Shown piece by piece: positions 32,510 through 44,493 of a DNA stretch of 64,000 nucleotides. Both the position numbers and the translations under genes were made by a program. This DNA is from Heloderma charlesbogerti (lineage: Eukaryota; Chordata; Lepidosauria; Squamata; Helodermatidae), in NCBI GenBank assembly GCA_026122225.1, contig JANEZZ010002066.1, positions 434,001 to 498,000 on the forward strand, in the 5' to 3' direction. The notes beneath the pieces were generated by a model, which did no database searches, was not told the origin of the DNA, and saw nothing but the letters and a program-made list of their open reading frames with translations. Each line of letters starts with the position of its first letter. Position 1 is the stretch's first letter.

Positions 32510-33652
32510 TTGGTGGCCACACATTGACGGTGTTTGAGAAACCATAGTAATATAAACCTTCACACCACTGCACTACAGTACCTATAGACCTCTAGCTTGC
32601 GCTTATATATGGGGGGGCACCTGTTGATGCTCATTTCTGTGTTAAAACTCCCATGTCTGATCTGGAAGACTCTAATGTTTATGTGTGGAGATTCTCTGTA
32701 GTCACTCAGTGGTGAAGGTAATACATTTTTTGCAACTGCTCAAACACACTTTAATCCATTCTTACTTTGTATATTCCAGGGATAAGAGCCATGCCTTTGA
32801 ACACAGGTACCTTGGTGAATCCAGGCAGAAATCAAACCTTGCCTCTAATGATTGACTTAAAATAAAATAAAATCAAAATATCATGCTCAGCTGCTCTCCT
32901 GTGAAGCCTATGTTTTGCCCAGTGTGTCTCAAAATGTGTCAGCAATGCACTCCCATTATGAATCCTATTTTTCAGTCATTTACAGCTTGCCAATAAAAAT
33001 CCATCAAGGGCTAAAAAGTGTAAAGCAATGGCATAGATGCTAGCAGCAAAGAATAGGTTTTCTGTGATTGGGCCAAGAAAAAGTTTTGTATGCTGTTCTT
33101 TTCTTCAATTTTTTTGCCTCTTTTGGTTTTAGAACTTGGTCTGAGTTTTGCTGAAATCAGTGGTGTACTATTGATTTCAATGCAGAAGATGAAAGGTAGA
33201 AAAAAGCAAATTCACACAAGTGATTTTTATTTTACTTTATTTTGACCTCTTAGTCAATAACATAACCCATGCCAGGTTAATCCAAAGCTCTATCAAGTCC
33301 AGCATCTCCTTTCCTCTCATAACCAACCAGATAGACATCATTCATGAGTATGCTCACAAGCAGGGCCTGGACATGGTAGACTTTCTCTATTTGTCCCCAG
33401 TAGCCTCTGAAAATTCTCCATACTATTCGTGGACAGTGAGACGGTGAGGGGAGGGTGTGAATATTCCTGTGGTTGGAGGCAAAATTCTCCAACAGTTTCA
33501 GTATGTGTGGGGGGAAAGGAGAAAACTATCAGAAATATATCAGAAAGCTCATTTCTGAGAAATGTCATCTTACTTCATGTCGAATGGAACTTTATTTTAG
33601 TTCATACTGTGGCATGAAGGAAGCAATGTGCTGTGTTGTATGTCCTCATTCA

Positions 33653-33654
<2 letters not shown>
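32510..33654. other. No recognisable feature
   Basis: AT-rich non-coding sequence; no family recognised. Confidence 0.4.

Positions 33655-33688
<34 letters not shown>
33655..33688. repeat. (AC)n microsatellite
   Basis: About 17 AC units beside a SINE tail. Confidence 0.95.
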
Positions 33689-33692
<4 letters not shown>

Positions 33693-33702
33693 AATTTCAT
33701 CA

Positions 33703-33895
33703 TCATCATCATAATTACATTTATATCCCACCTTTATTTTTCCTCCAAAGAGCCCAAGGCAGTTTATATGAACCTCCTCCTCTCCACTTTATCCTCACAA
33801 TAACTGTGTGAGGTATGTTAGGCCGAGAATCAGTGATTGGCCCAAAGTCCCTGGATCACCCAAGTCCCAGTCCAACACTCTAACCACTACTCAAC
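33703..33895 (-). mobile_element. tRNA-derived SINE with L2-like tail
   Basis: On the minus strand: TGAGTAGTGGTTAGAGTGTT (tRNA-like head), TATTGTGAGGATAAAGTGG, then CCTTGGGCTCTTTGGAGG and GTGGGATATAAATGTAAT, the L2-type 3' end. Same family as 41996-42261 and 58702-58945. Confidence 0.8.
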
Positions 33896-34164
33896 AATAA
33901 GCTTCCATTTATACATGTGTAATTGTGAATGCGGGTCTAAGGGGACCTTTCACCAGAGGTGGCATGCACCCAGGCCAGATGTGCTGCACTTTAACAAAAT
34001 GGGGAATCGCTGCTTCTAAAATTGGGAAACTAGCTCAATCGCTTAGTAAAGTCCAAAAATGTAGACCTTATTTAGCAAATGTAGTTCTCAACACACACAT
34101 GCACACTCATTTCAGAAGAAGAAAATGTCTTGGTTGGAATACCACTCTTCTAGCACATGGACCA
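33896..34164. other. No recognisable feature
   Basis: Non-coding, nothing recognised. Confidence 0.3.
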
Positions 34165-34530
34165 GTATATTAGAGGCTCAGGTGACCTTGGTGGCTTGGA
34201 ACACCTTTTATCAGCTTAGGCTGATATATCAACTGTGACCCTACCTGGAAAGAGATAGGCTTGCAACACTTATTCACACTCTGATAACCTCACGCTCTTT
34301 GGATGAGTGTGAGGTGTTATATGTGGGGCCGCCTTTGAAATCAGTCCAGAAACTTCAGTTAGTCAAGATTAGGGCAGCTAGACTGCTAACTGGGACTAGC
34401 TGCTGTGATCATATTATGGCAGTACTTTGCTATCTGTGCTGGCTGCCAATCTGTTTCCAGGCTGAATTCAAACCCCTGAATGGCTTGGGGCCAGGTTACC
34501 TGAAGGGCTGTGTCCTCCTATACTGACCTA
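34165..34530 (+). mobile_element. L2-clade LINE fragment
   Basis: Encodes a decayed L2 reverse transcriptase C-terminal segment: DECEVLYVGPPLKSVQKLQL and ARLLTGTSCCDHIM, then LCWLPICFQAEFK and GLGPGYL, corresponding to the DYCNVLYVGLPLK region of the younger L2 at 12-13.7 kb. Confidence 0.8.
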
Positions 34531-34709
34531 CCTGAGCCTATATCTCTGATAGGCCTAAGATATAGAGAAAGAGATAGATTGCGGGAAACAGCATTTGCCA
34601 CATAAGGAACAGAAGGTGATGCTATGGAAATGGCAAGGCAGGGGATTGAGAGGCGATGTGCCCGGGGAGCTCAGGTGCTGGTCACAACAGGGAGCCAAGG
34701 GGGTGGAAA

Positions 34710-36227
34710 TTGGGATGTCGAAGGATTCCATCCAGGGGGCAAAATCCACTGAGCTTTCTACTTCAGCCCCCTGGACTCTGAATCTCCAGCACACAGGCTG
34801 GCCCGACTCGACCTGTGTGAGTCGGGCCAGCTCACAGACTTCCATCACCCCCACCATTGCCACACTGTGCACAACCTTCCCTCTCCCTGCTAGTGCCTAT
34901 GGGGAAAGCGGGAGAGTTGCTCACAGAGGCAGCAATACTGGTGGTGGCATTGGCAAAGAAGGGAAGGAGGCCATGGCACTGCCTCCCTTCCAGCCACCAC
35001 TAGGGATGGCGGAGAATTTCTCCCCGAAACTTCGGGGGGCCGAGCGCCAACGCGAACAAGTTTCGGAGAGAAATCCTCCGCACCCCCCCGCCCCCCGCAC
35101 CCCCCCCCGGGACGGGACTTACCTTTTGCAAATGTCCCTCCCGGTGGCTGGTCCGGCCGGCGGTTCAGCGGGTGTTCGAGCGAGGCGGGAGTGGCGGCCG
35201 GTCTTTCGACCGGCTGCCGCCGCCGCCATTGTAATGAAAGAAAAAAAAAAAACGCCCCCTGATAGGCTACGTGACGATTCACGTAGCCTATCATGGCTAG
35301 ATTTGCAAAGTCAGCCGTGATAGGCTACGTGAATCGTCACGTAGCCTATCACGGGTGACTTAAAAAAAAAAAAAAAAGAGTGTACGGATAATGGCGGCCC
35401 CCATAGGGAGCCGCCATTCCCATTCCTTATTTGGTGGCTGTAGTCTACGTAAATGTTTACGTAGACTACGGCGAAAATAAGGGCAACGCTATTTTTATTT
35501 TTTTTTTAAAGTCACCCGTGATAGGCTACGTGACAATTCACGTAGCCTATCACGGCTGACTTTGCAGATCTAGCCGTGATAGGCTACGTGAATCGTCACG
35601 TAGCCTATCAGGGGGCGTTTTTTTTTTTTTTTTTTACTTTCGCGTTCGCGGCCGGGCGAGGCGAGGTGCCTCCTCCCCGGCCTGAATTTCGGCCAGGCGA
35701 GGCGGGAAGCCTCCCCCCCGGCCTGAACTTCGCGGGGGGAGCAGCGAAGCGCTCCCCCCCACCGCGAACGGCCTTCGACGACAGGTAAGTGACTTTCGTC
35801 CACCCCTAGCCACCACCACTGCCACCACCGTGCGCAATTCTTATTTCTCTCTCTGCCAGACACAGGCAGAGAGAGTGGGAGAGTTGCATACAAAGGCTGT
35901 GATAGTGGAAGCAGTGGCAGGGAGGGAGGGCACTGCCCTCCCTTCCTGACACTGCCGCTGTGTGCAGCTGTCTTGCTTTTCCTGCTGGTATTGGCACCAG
36001 CAGGGAGAGAGGGAGGGCTCTACATGGCAGTGGTGGATTCCCCCCCCTCCGATAAAAATGACGACAACTCACATTTCTTGCACTGTTTACTGGAAAACGA
36101 AAACAGAAATCTGCAGGTTCCAGCTGGAACTCCTTGACTTGACTCACCAATGCAAGCTGAGCCAGGGGCTCTGGGGAAATCCGTTGATCCCCAAGAGCGC
36201 TGGATTTCCCCACGCTGGACATTCCTA
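34710..36227. mobile_element. hAT-like element hosting a palindrome-array copy, TSD GGTGGAAA
   Basis: Begins TTGGGATGTCGAAGGATTCC, ends GCTGGACATTCCTA, with a perfect 8-bp duplication GGTGGAAA. Without the insertion it is about 700 bp. The extended inverted ends (GGGATGTC against GACATTCC) have decayed slightly, so it predates its guest. Confidence 0.8.
35001..35808. mobile_element. Palindrome-array hAT-like element, TSD GCCACCAC
   Basis: Y-type left end TAGGGATGGCGGAGAATTTC, X-type right end TTTCGTCCACCCCTA, perfect 8-bp duplication. Order P-P-R-Q, half of S, then P-P: Q' and R' are gone, with the junction at GCAACGCTATTTTTATTTTT. A clean module-level deletion. Confidence 0.95.
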
Positions 36228-36320
36228 GGTGGAAATTGATAGATTTAGGGGGAAAACAGAGGGAAGAGAGTGAAAGCTGTTATAATTACCCGGCTTCAGA
36301 ATTAGCCAGGTAATTGTAAG

Positions 36321-37043
36321 TAGGGCTGTACACCGCTTCGGTCCGAAGCCTGAATAATGAGTTGAAGCAGGCTGTTTCAGAGATGCCTCCATGTGGTATG
36401 AGGTGGAGCAGAATAGCAACGAAGCACCTTGGAGTGAAGCAGCTTGTATACGAAGCACCTCGTCTGACTCGACAGCTTGGCACCAAAAGTATCAACTTCA
36501 GAAGGTTCAGCAAAGGGTTAAGGAGTGGGGGGAGCTTTGGCACATGGACATTCTACTTCTCAAATCAGGGCTGAATGTAACCCAGCCATCTCCAATCAGA
36601 GACAGTGGTGGAGGACAAAGGAAGATCGAATAACTGGAGAAAAATAGCTGTGTTTCAGAGACAGAGATCATTCTGGCTAGTGTATCGCGGGGGGAAATAC
36701 AGATGGAAATGGCATATTGTACACCACTTGTGGCCGTAGAGCCCTGGCTTTGACCTAATTGCAGCTGTTTACAGCTGTATTTGGGTCAAAATCAGTGCTT
36801 TGCAGCTGCAAGCAGCGTATAATATGCCATTTGTATCTGTATTTTTCACAGCGATAGGCTAATGGCAGCCACCTTTAGCCTATTGCCTTGTATAGGGAGC
36901 TGGAGAGCCGCTCTGCATGAAACCCTCCAGAGATGGAGGTAAGTGGTGCCTTTCTGCCATGGAATCCGGAGGTCGGATTCTCTGGAATCCGGCCTCATTT
37001 GAGTCTGCAGTGGAATTTTCTGCCATCCCTATGCACAGCCCTA
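36321..37043. mobile_element. hAT-like element with TAGGGCTGT end, TSD ATTGTAAG
   Basis: TAGGGCTGTACACCGC to TGCACAGCCCTA with a perfect 8-bp duplication. It contains an inner palindrome (AAATGGCATATTGTAC near 36.7 kb, ATAATATGCCATTTGTATC near 36.83 kb). An inner right end CTGCCATCCCTA at 37031 suggests a second hAT-like element lies inside. Confidence 0.88.
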
Positions 37044-37051
37044 ATTGTAAG

Positions 37052-37519
37052 CCCCAAACACTTTCACTTCCTGGTTGTCTGCAAATAGTTAGACAAAAGC
37101 CATGGGCATGGAAAACCCTTGGGTTTCTCAGAATCTAGTTATGAACTCACAGATAGGGCAAACGCTTCAAGCGGCTTAGGCACTGTTGAGTACTATGTAG
37201 TCCAGAAAGAACCAAAGGACGATATATCTGAAGCTGTTTCTGAAACATCTAGGACTCGTGGTAATGCTGGCATTAGTGAATGGGTGCTTAGTCAGCATTA
37301 GGGCCCTGGAGCCATCACAATTAGGTTCAAAAACGCAATTTTGATGGGGAATATTAAAAATATGGCTTCTTATTTGAAATGGTTCCACTCAGCTCAAGAC
37401 CTTTAGTAGCCACTTGCCAGTATTCTGGGGTCTCTATTTCACCACCTCCCTTGGACTTGGTGTCAGTAACTCATACGGAGGATACAAGCTGTCTCCATGG
37501 CTTCACAGGTCAAGAGTTA
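37052..37519. other. No recognisable feature
   Basis: Non-coding; nothing recognised before the CR1 tail. Confidence 0.3.
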
Positions 37520-37692
37520 CCTAGGGTGGTGGTGGGATCTCCCATGCTGGAGGCATTCAAGATGAGGCTGGACAGCCATCTGTCAGGGATGCTGTGACTT
37601 GGTTTCCTGCATTGAGGAAAGGGATGGACTTGATGGTCCTGTAGGCCCCTTCCAACCCTACTATTCAATGATTCCATGATTCTATGATTCAA
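37520..37692 (+). mobile_element. CR1 LINE 3'-end fragment
   Basis: GAGGCATTCAAGATGAGGCT, GGACAGCCATCTGTCAGGGA and the ATGATTCTATGATTC tail match the CR1 3' end at 57.64-57.78 kb. Confidence 0.85.
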
Positions 37693-37931
37693 GATGCATT
37701 CATACAGAAGGGGAGACAAAACTTTTGGGGAGGGCAAATTGCCCCCACCAGGCCCTCCACCAGCTGGATTGCATCAGTAGGCATGGTGGCATGCACCATA
37801 CAAAAGGAGTCAGGGATGCTGGGAAGTTCCAGTTCCTGGCTTGGTGTGCAGTGTTATGTGCCATCCCCATGAGGCTGTTACACAAAAGGACTTGGTGCGG
37901 TGGTGCTAAGAAAAACAGCTCCTCCTCTCAG

Positions 37932-38269
37932 TAGGGATGTCTCAGGCGTACAGCTGGGGCTCAAAGCCTGGTGAGAAATATATTGCTCAGCCCCCCAGAT
38001 GCCAGTCTCAGATGCAAATCCCCCCACTTGCCTCGCTCGGTGCACGCTAAGCCGGGGAAGCACATGGCCACCTGGTTCCATGATGAGCCGCTATTTTGCA
38101 GAAAAGTGGCAGCTTGGCGAGGAAGTGGGCAGCTGCATGCTGCTCACTGGGCACTCGCAGACTGCCCAGCTCTGTGCATGGCACAGTGAACAGGAGCAGG
38201 TGGCCAGTGGGGGGGGGGGTCTGGTGAGCAGCACAGAACAGCACAGCCCGTTAAGTTTGCCCATTCCTA
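37932..38269. mobile_element. hAT-like element, TSD CCTCTCAG
   Basis: TAGGGATGTCTCAGGCG to TTTGCCCATTCCTA with a perfect 8-bp duplication. 338 bp, GC-rich, non-coding. Confidence 0.88.
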
Positions 38270-38411
38270 CCTCTCAGTACTGGCTACTAGCTCCCCAGCT
38301 CTTGGAACATAGATAACAGTGGGGATTCATTCAGGGTATATTCCTTCAGGAGGCCAAGACCTGTCCCGTGGAGAAGCCCAAGGAGGTACTGTGGGCCAGG
38401 TGTGGAACCTC

Positions 38412-39090
38412 TAGGGATGTTAGAGAATTCTGCCACGGACTCCAATGAGGCCGGATTCTTTAGAATCCAGCCCCTGGAGTCCATGGCGGAACAGAGCACT
38501 CCCCACCCCCACCCCACGAAACTTTCCCAGGACGGACCCTACCTGGTGTCAGCTGGTCCTGTCTGTCCACTGCCCCGGTCTGCGGCCGCCATTTGACTCC
38601 CTACTTTAGCCGTGATAGGCTATGTAAATATTTATGTAGCCTATCACAGCAAAGAGCAGGGATGCAAATGGTGGCTGCTATGCCATTTGCATCCCTGTGT
38701 TAGCCGTAATAGGCTACGTATATATTTACATAGCCTATCACAAAAAGATCAGGAATGCAAATAGCATAGTGGGCACCATTTGCATCCCTGCTCTTTGCTG
38801 TGATAGGTTACGTAAATACTTGCTCTTTGCAGAGAAAGGCTATGTAAATATATACATAGCCTATCACGGCTAACGCAGGGACACAAATGGCACCCGCTAC
38901 GCTGGACGCTATTTGCCGCCACAGCCCAGCAGCGGACAGAAGTCTGGCTGCAGGCGGCCCCAGCCAGTGGCTCCATGGGCTCGCTGCAGAGCGGAGCTGG
39001 CCAGGGGGGATTCCAGGGGGAGGGATGGATCACCTCCCCCCACCGCAGACGCCCCAGGCCGGAACAGGGTAAGTAATCTGCACATCCCTA
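38412..39090. mobile_element. Palindrome-array hAT-like element, TSD GGAACCTC
   Basis: TAGGGATGTTAGAGAATTC to AATCTGCACATCCCTA with a perfect 8-bp duplication. The core is shortened and CpG-decayed (GATAGGCTATGTAAATATTT). P palindromes alternate with CAAATGG/CCATTTG units and no Q is recognisable, so this is a divergent subfamily shared with 43100-43731. Confidence 0.93.
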
Positions 39091-39317
39091 GGAACCTCCA
39101 CAGGCCAGATTAGTCCCACAGCCAAGAGTTTCTGCATCCCTGGCATATGGAACCTGCTTGTGGACACAAGAGATAAATGAATCTTTGTTTCTGGATGTAT
39201 AAGCCAAATGGATCTCTCTGGGCAAACTGGCAAAAAACCCCCTCAAGTATAGCTTAATTGGATCTGAGCTAGACTGACCAGGAAAGATGGAAAGATGGTG
39301 GAGAGTTCAAGATGTCA

Positions 39318-40082
39318 ACCCAGTGTGTGGTCACTGTAAAAAAAAGGCAAACTTCATGTTAGGCATAATTAGAAAAGGAATTAAGAATAAAACTGCCGAT
39401 ATCATACTGCCCCTATACAAATCTATGATGCGGCCACACTTGGAATACTGTGTCCAGTTCTGGTCACTGCACCTAAAAAATAATATTGTAGAGCTGGAAA
39501 AAGTGAAGAAAAGGGCAATTAAAATGATCAAGGGGCTGGAGCATCTCCCCCCTAAGGGAGAAGGTTACAACAGCTGGGATTGTTTAGCTTGGAGAAAAGG
39601 AGGATAAGGGGAGACATGATAGAGGCCTACAAAATTATGCATGTTTTGTAGAATGTGTACAGGGAGACATTTTTCTCCCTCTCTCAAAATACTAGAACCC
39701 AGGGTCATCCCATGAAGCTGATTGGTGGGAGATTCAGGACAGAGAAAAAGAAGTACTTCTTCACAGAGCACATAGTTAAACTATAGAATTCGCTACCACA
39801 GGATGTAGTGATGGCCACCAATTTCGATTGCTTTAAAAGCAGGTTGGACAAATTCCTGGGGTAAAAGGCTATCAATGGCTGCTAGTCCTGTTGGCTATTT
39901 GCTACCTCCAGTACCAGAGGCAGTGAGCTTATGTACACCAATCTCTGGGTAACATAGGTGGGAGGGTGATGTTTCACTCATGCCCTCCTTGTAGGTTCCA
40001 GGTCGACAGCCACTGTGTGAACACAATGCTGGACTAGATGTACCCTTGGCCTGATCTAGCATGGCTTTCTTATGTTCTATGT
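39318..40082 (+). mobile_element. CR1-clade LINE 3' fragment
   Basis: Encodes MLGIIRKGIKNKTADIILPL, YKSMMRPHLEYCVQFWS and VELEKVKKRAIKMIKGLEHL, the C-terminal region of CR1 ORF2. Non-coding sequence follows to a 3' end with CTGGACTAGATGTACCC and CATGGCTTTCTTATGTTCTA. The frame breaks after GLEHL. Confidence 0.85.
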
Positions 40083-40156
40083 CCTATGTATGTGGTGTTC
40101 AACAGGAAAGCAGGGACTCTGGCTTTGGAAATATAAGACAAGTGCCAGAGTGAAAT

Positions 40157-41069
40157 TAGGGGTGGACGAAAGTCACTTACCTGTCGTCAAAGCTTGTTCG
40201 CGGTGGGGGGGAGGCTTCACTGCTCCCCCTGTGAAGTGCCTGAGCTGGGGGGGAGGCTTCCCGCCTCTCCCCGGCCGAAATTCAGGCTGGGGGGGAGGCT
40301 TCCCACCTCGCCCGGCCGAAATTCAGGCCGGGGAGGAGGCGCCTCGCCTCGCCCGGCCGCAAACTCCAAAGTTTTTTTTTTTTAAAAAAACGCCCCCTTG
40401 ATAGGCTACGTGACGATTAACGTAGCCTATCATGGCTAGATCTGCAAAGTCAGCCATGATAGGCTATCTCAATCATCACGTAGCCTATCACAGGTGACTT
40501 TAAAAAAAAGCACGTACGCTAATGGCGGCCCCCATAGGGAGCCGCCATTCGCGTTCCTTATTTGGTCGCTGTAGTCTACGCAAATAGCATTGCCCTTATT
40601 TTTGCCATAGTCTACATAAATCTTTACATAGACTACAGCGACCAAATAAGGAACGTGAATGGCAGCTCCCTATGGGGGCCGCCATTAGCCGTACACACTT
40701 CTTCTTTTTTTAAGTCACCCGTGATAGGCTACGTGACGATTTACGTAGCCTATCATTGCTGACTTTGCAAATCTAGCCGTGATAGGCTACGTTAGCCTAT
40801 CACAGGGGCATTTTTTTTTCTTTGATTGGAATGGCGGCGGCGGCAGCCGGTCGAAAGACCGGCTGCCGCTCCCGCCCCGCACGAACACTCGCCGAACTGC
40901 CGGCCGGACCCGCCACCGGGAGGGACATTCGGCAAAGGTAAGTCCCATCCCGGGGGGGGTGGGGGGTGGGGGGGGTGCAGAGAATTTCTCCCTGAAACTT
41001 GTTTGGGGGGCCGAACATGTTAGCGCTCGGCCCCCCGAAGTTTCGGGGAGAAATTCTCCGCCATCCCTA
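40157..41069. mobile_element. Palindrome-array hAT-like element, TSD AGTGAAAT
   Basis: X-type left end TAGGGGTGGACGAAAGTCAC and Y-type right end TTCTCCGCCATCCCTA; perfect 8-bp duplication. In the core one Q is fused to S (GTAGTCTACGCAAATAGC), a deletion at the shared ACG. The final P has lost its loop (GGCTACGTTAGCCTATCAC). Confidence 0.96.
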
Positions 41070-41358
41070 AGTGAAATGAAGAATCATGATAGGAAAGAGT
41101 AATGAGGAACTACATTAAAAGCCAATTGGACCGCAGGTTATTATTAAAGCTGAGACCCACAAGCATTGCGGATGCCCAAGCAGAAAACAATGAACAACTG
41201 CTGGTTGAACTCTGGGGCAGTTAGTTATATGATTCAAAATAAAGGGTACAAAGGACTCAGTGAGTCAGAGACTGGAGCCAGAATAGTTCAGAACAAAGGG
41301 AGCAATTGGAAGGCTATGGAGAATGAAAAGAAAGCTCAGAGATGTTCCTTGTTCCTTG

Positions 41359-41381
41359 ATTGATTGATTGATTGATTGATT
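41359..41381. repeat. (TTGA)n microsatellite
   Basis: About six TTGA units. Confidence 0.9.
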
Positions 41382-41782
41382 CTGGCTAGCTATACAGGGC
41401 CATGGAGGTACAGTATACAGGGCCATGGAGGTACAGTAAAAGTAGCTACCAGTATTCAAAACAAAGAAATCATTAAGGTCATCCAAGCGGGATATGAACC
41501 TGTCCAGTTGCATTCAAACGTCTCCACCCCATTCACAGACAGCAAAACTGAGGAGGCCATTTTGCAGAACACTCTCCAGTGGAGGACTGATATTATCCAA
41601 CATATGGGGATGATGTCAACAAAGAAAATTGTCGGAGAAGGTTCCTATGGGAGAAATTCGGGGCCAGGCAGGCCTCATAAGCAGCAGAGCCTCTGTACAT
41701 GGAGCTTTTGTTTAGCTATGATTGCTAGTAGCTGTTGATAGAGAAATCCTGCAAACAGTGTTTGACCTTGGGGAATGCCTTC

Positions 41783-41785
<3 letters not shown>

Positions 41786-41813
<28 letters not shown>
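41786..41813. repeat. (AC)n microsatellite
   Basis: About 14 AC units. Confidence 0.95.
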
Positions 41814-41995
41814 CACTTTTGTATATTTGGGCAAGTCAGGAAGGTCATTTAGCAGGACACGAGAGGAATGTGGGTCTGGCCCAAATGGATTGGGAGGAAT
41901 CTAAAAAGTCAGTGTTTGGAAACATGTATTCACACACTCATCTTTTTGTAATGCTTGCCCCATCATGAACAGACCTCCCTGGGTTTATGAAAGGG

Positions 41996-42261
41996 ATGAC
42001 AGTGATGATGATGATGATTTATTTATTACATTTATATCTCACCTTTTTTCCTCTTTGAGGAACCCAAGGCGGCGTACATAATCCCCCTCCTCCTCCCCTC
42101 CATGTTATCCTCACGACAACAACCCTGTGAGGTAGGTTGGGCTGAGAGACTGTGACTGGCTCAAAGTCACCCAGTGAGCTTCCATGGCCGAGTGGGGACT
42201 AGAACCCGAATCTCCCGGCTCCCAGTCCAACACTCTAGCCACTACACCATGCTGGTTCTCA
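41996..42261 (-). mobile_element. tRNA-derived SINE with L2-like tail
   Basis: On the minus strand: ACCAGCATGGTGTAGTGGCT, AGAGTGTTGGACTGGG, GAGATTCGGGTTCTAGTCC (B-box-like), CTCACAGGGTTGTTGTCGTG, and a tail TATAAATGTAATAAATAAAT shared with L2. Short GAT repeats flank it. Confidence 0.88.
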
Positions 42262-42973
42262 ATGATGATGACGATGACGATGATAGTTGGAGGAAGAGGA
42301 AGAATGGAGACTGGACTTTTTAAAAGAGACAGAGGACATTTTCACAAATGTGTTTCTTCATTTCCTCACAGAGAAACAATGTTTGGTTTTCTGAATCACC
42401 CATACTAGTCAGTGGTCATAAATACTCAATCCTCCTTTAATAAATGAAACTGGTCAGGTGCGGACTTGTAGCATGCAGCGTAGGAATTACCATTCTCCAA
42501 TGTGTGAGCATGCATTTCCCATTATTGTTAATAAGTGTTACGCACAATAAGCTAAACCAGAAGCAGGCATGCTCTGGAGCTAGCTAGATTAACACATGGC
42601 CATGGAAGCTGTTATGGTCTACTGGATCAATAATCCATTAGAAACAAAATGTATTAGTGACTAGATGGCACAGGAGAATTGTAAATGGCCTACTGAGATT
42701 GCCCAACCACTAATTAGAATTAGTGCAGATGAGAACAATGGTAAAAAAAGATGGTCACCTCATTTCAGAATCCAGCTATACGAAATGGATGCGAAAAGGG
42801 AATGTTAGATATTACTCCCATTCTCTTTGATGGGACAAAACAGCTTGTCTTATGACTTGTTGTGGGTTCAAGCACCCTTGGCTCAGGAGAATCCAGCAGA
42901 GAAACAACCGGGGTTTGCAGCCGCACTACAACTCAGCATGCCACAATTGAGTAGGAGTAACTGCACACAGAAA
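42262..42973. other. No recognisable feature
   Basis: A (GAT)n tract at about 42262-42282 and otherwise unrecognised non-coding DNA. Confidence 0.35.
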
Positions 42974-43099
42974 TAGGGATGGGGGAGAAATTCATTTGGA
43001 ATTTGCCTAATTTTGCACTTTTGAAGCAATGTGCAAACTGAAATTCACAAAGATGGTGCGGGCACTCGGCTCAGTCCAGGAGTCTGATGGACTCCCCAC

Positions 43100-43731
43100 T
43101 AGGAGTGTACGAAACCCCACTTACCTGGCTCTGCTAAGGTAAGTGGGGGGTGATCCGGGAGGTGATCTGGTCCTCCCTCCAGAATCCTCAACAGGGGGGG
43201 GAGGCGATCCGGTCTTTCCCCCTGGAATCCTGCCTTGCTGGCTCCACTCCAAGGCCAGTCTGCGGAGCCGCCAGCTGGGCCGATCAGCAGCGGGGCCTCT
43301 ATCCACTGCCGGGCTGCTGCAGACGCAAATGGCATCCTGCGTAGTGGACGCCAATTGCGTCCCTATGCTAGGCCGTGATAGGCTATATATATATTTATGT
43401 AGCCTATCTCAGCTAAAGCGGGGATGCAAATGGCACCCCTATGCCATTTGCATCCCTGTTTTAGCCGTGATAGGCTAAATAAATATATACGTAGCCCATC
43501 ACGGCCTAACGTAGGGACTCAAATGGCAGCCGCTACGCCGGCCGCCATTTGCTGCCACAGCAGCCCAGCACCAGATGCACCGGATGGACAGCAGCAGGTA
43601 GGTCCATTCCGGGGGGATTTCGGGGGTGGGGGATAGTCTGTTCTGCCACAGACTCTGTGGGGCCAGATTCTTTAGAATTCTTTAGAATCTGGCCTCACTG
43701 GAGTCCATGGCGGATTTCTCCGCCATCCCTA
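43100..43731. mobile_element. Palindrome-array hAT-like element (divergent), TSD CTCCCCAC/CTCCCTGC
   Basis: TAGGAGTGTACGAAACCCC to TCTCCGCCATCCCTA; 6 of 8 duplication. P units (GATAGGCTATATATATATTT) are CpG-decayed and R-like units contain GACGCAAATGGCATCC. Closest to the copy at 38412-39090. Confidence 0.8.
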
Positions 43732-43979
43732 CTCCCTGCTGCTCCCATCTCCAGGCTGCGCCCAACAAGCCACTACCCCCACTCAGCCCCCCATGCTTTC
43801 CAAGCCACCCTCACCTACCTTGAGCTGTTGCCAAGTGCCCATCTTTCCCACAGTCATGATTTTGCAAAAAGAAAAAAAAATGGAGCCTTGGGAACTTCCG
43901 TAAATGTAATATTGTGCACATAGGCTACTAAAGGCCATGAACTGCACAAAATTACAGGCAGCGGAGGGAGGGACTCCAT

Positions 43980-44440
43980 TCACATACATTAGATTTTCAA
44001 AGAGCTCCTTCAAAAAATGGGATTCCCACTCTACCACCATGGGTCTTTGGGGGAACAGGGCCCATGGTGGAGGGGTGAGATTCCCCACACCCTAATTTTC
44101 ACTATGAGGACTTTTAAAATCTAATGTAAATGAATTGGTTGATTCACTTACATTAGATTTTCAAGGTGCTCCTTGAAAAAATTGGGGGGTGGGGGGAATT
44201 GCACCTCCCTGCCATGGGTTCTTGGGGAAACAGGACTCATGGGGGGGTGGCATTCCCCACCCCACTCCCAGTTTTCCTGAGTATCACTTTGAAAATCCAA
44301 TGCAAGTGAAATGCTCCACTCCCTTACATTAGATTTTCAAGGTGCTCCTCAGGAAAGGAGGTGGTGAAATCCACCACCCCTGCCAAGGTCTGTGGCGGCA
44401 AGCCAGTCCTTGGCAGCGGGGTGTATTTCACCCCAAAAAC
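43980..44440. repeat. Tandem repeat, ~165-180 bp units
   Basis: Three units start with ACATTAGATTTTCAA at about 43987, 44150 and 44328, each followed by a G-rich stretch with CATGGGTTCTTGGGGAAACA or a variant. It lies inside the 43048-45993 element, so it may be an expansion of that element's interior. Confidence 0.8.
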
Positions 44441-44493
44441 GGCATTTTCCCCCTGCCCAACTGAAAGATCCCTCTCACCCCCTGCCTTTTAAA

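Larger units (their letters stand above)
41070..41995. other. Unrecognised sequence with simple repeats
   Basis: Holds a (TTGA)n tract at 41359-41381, two near-identical ~30-bp direct repeats (TACAGGGCCATGGAGGTACA) at about 41391-41438, and an (AC)n tract at 41786-41813. Confidence 0.5.
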
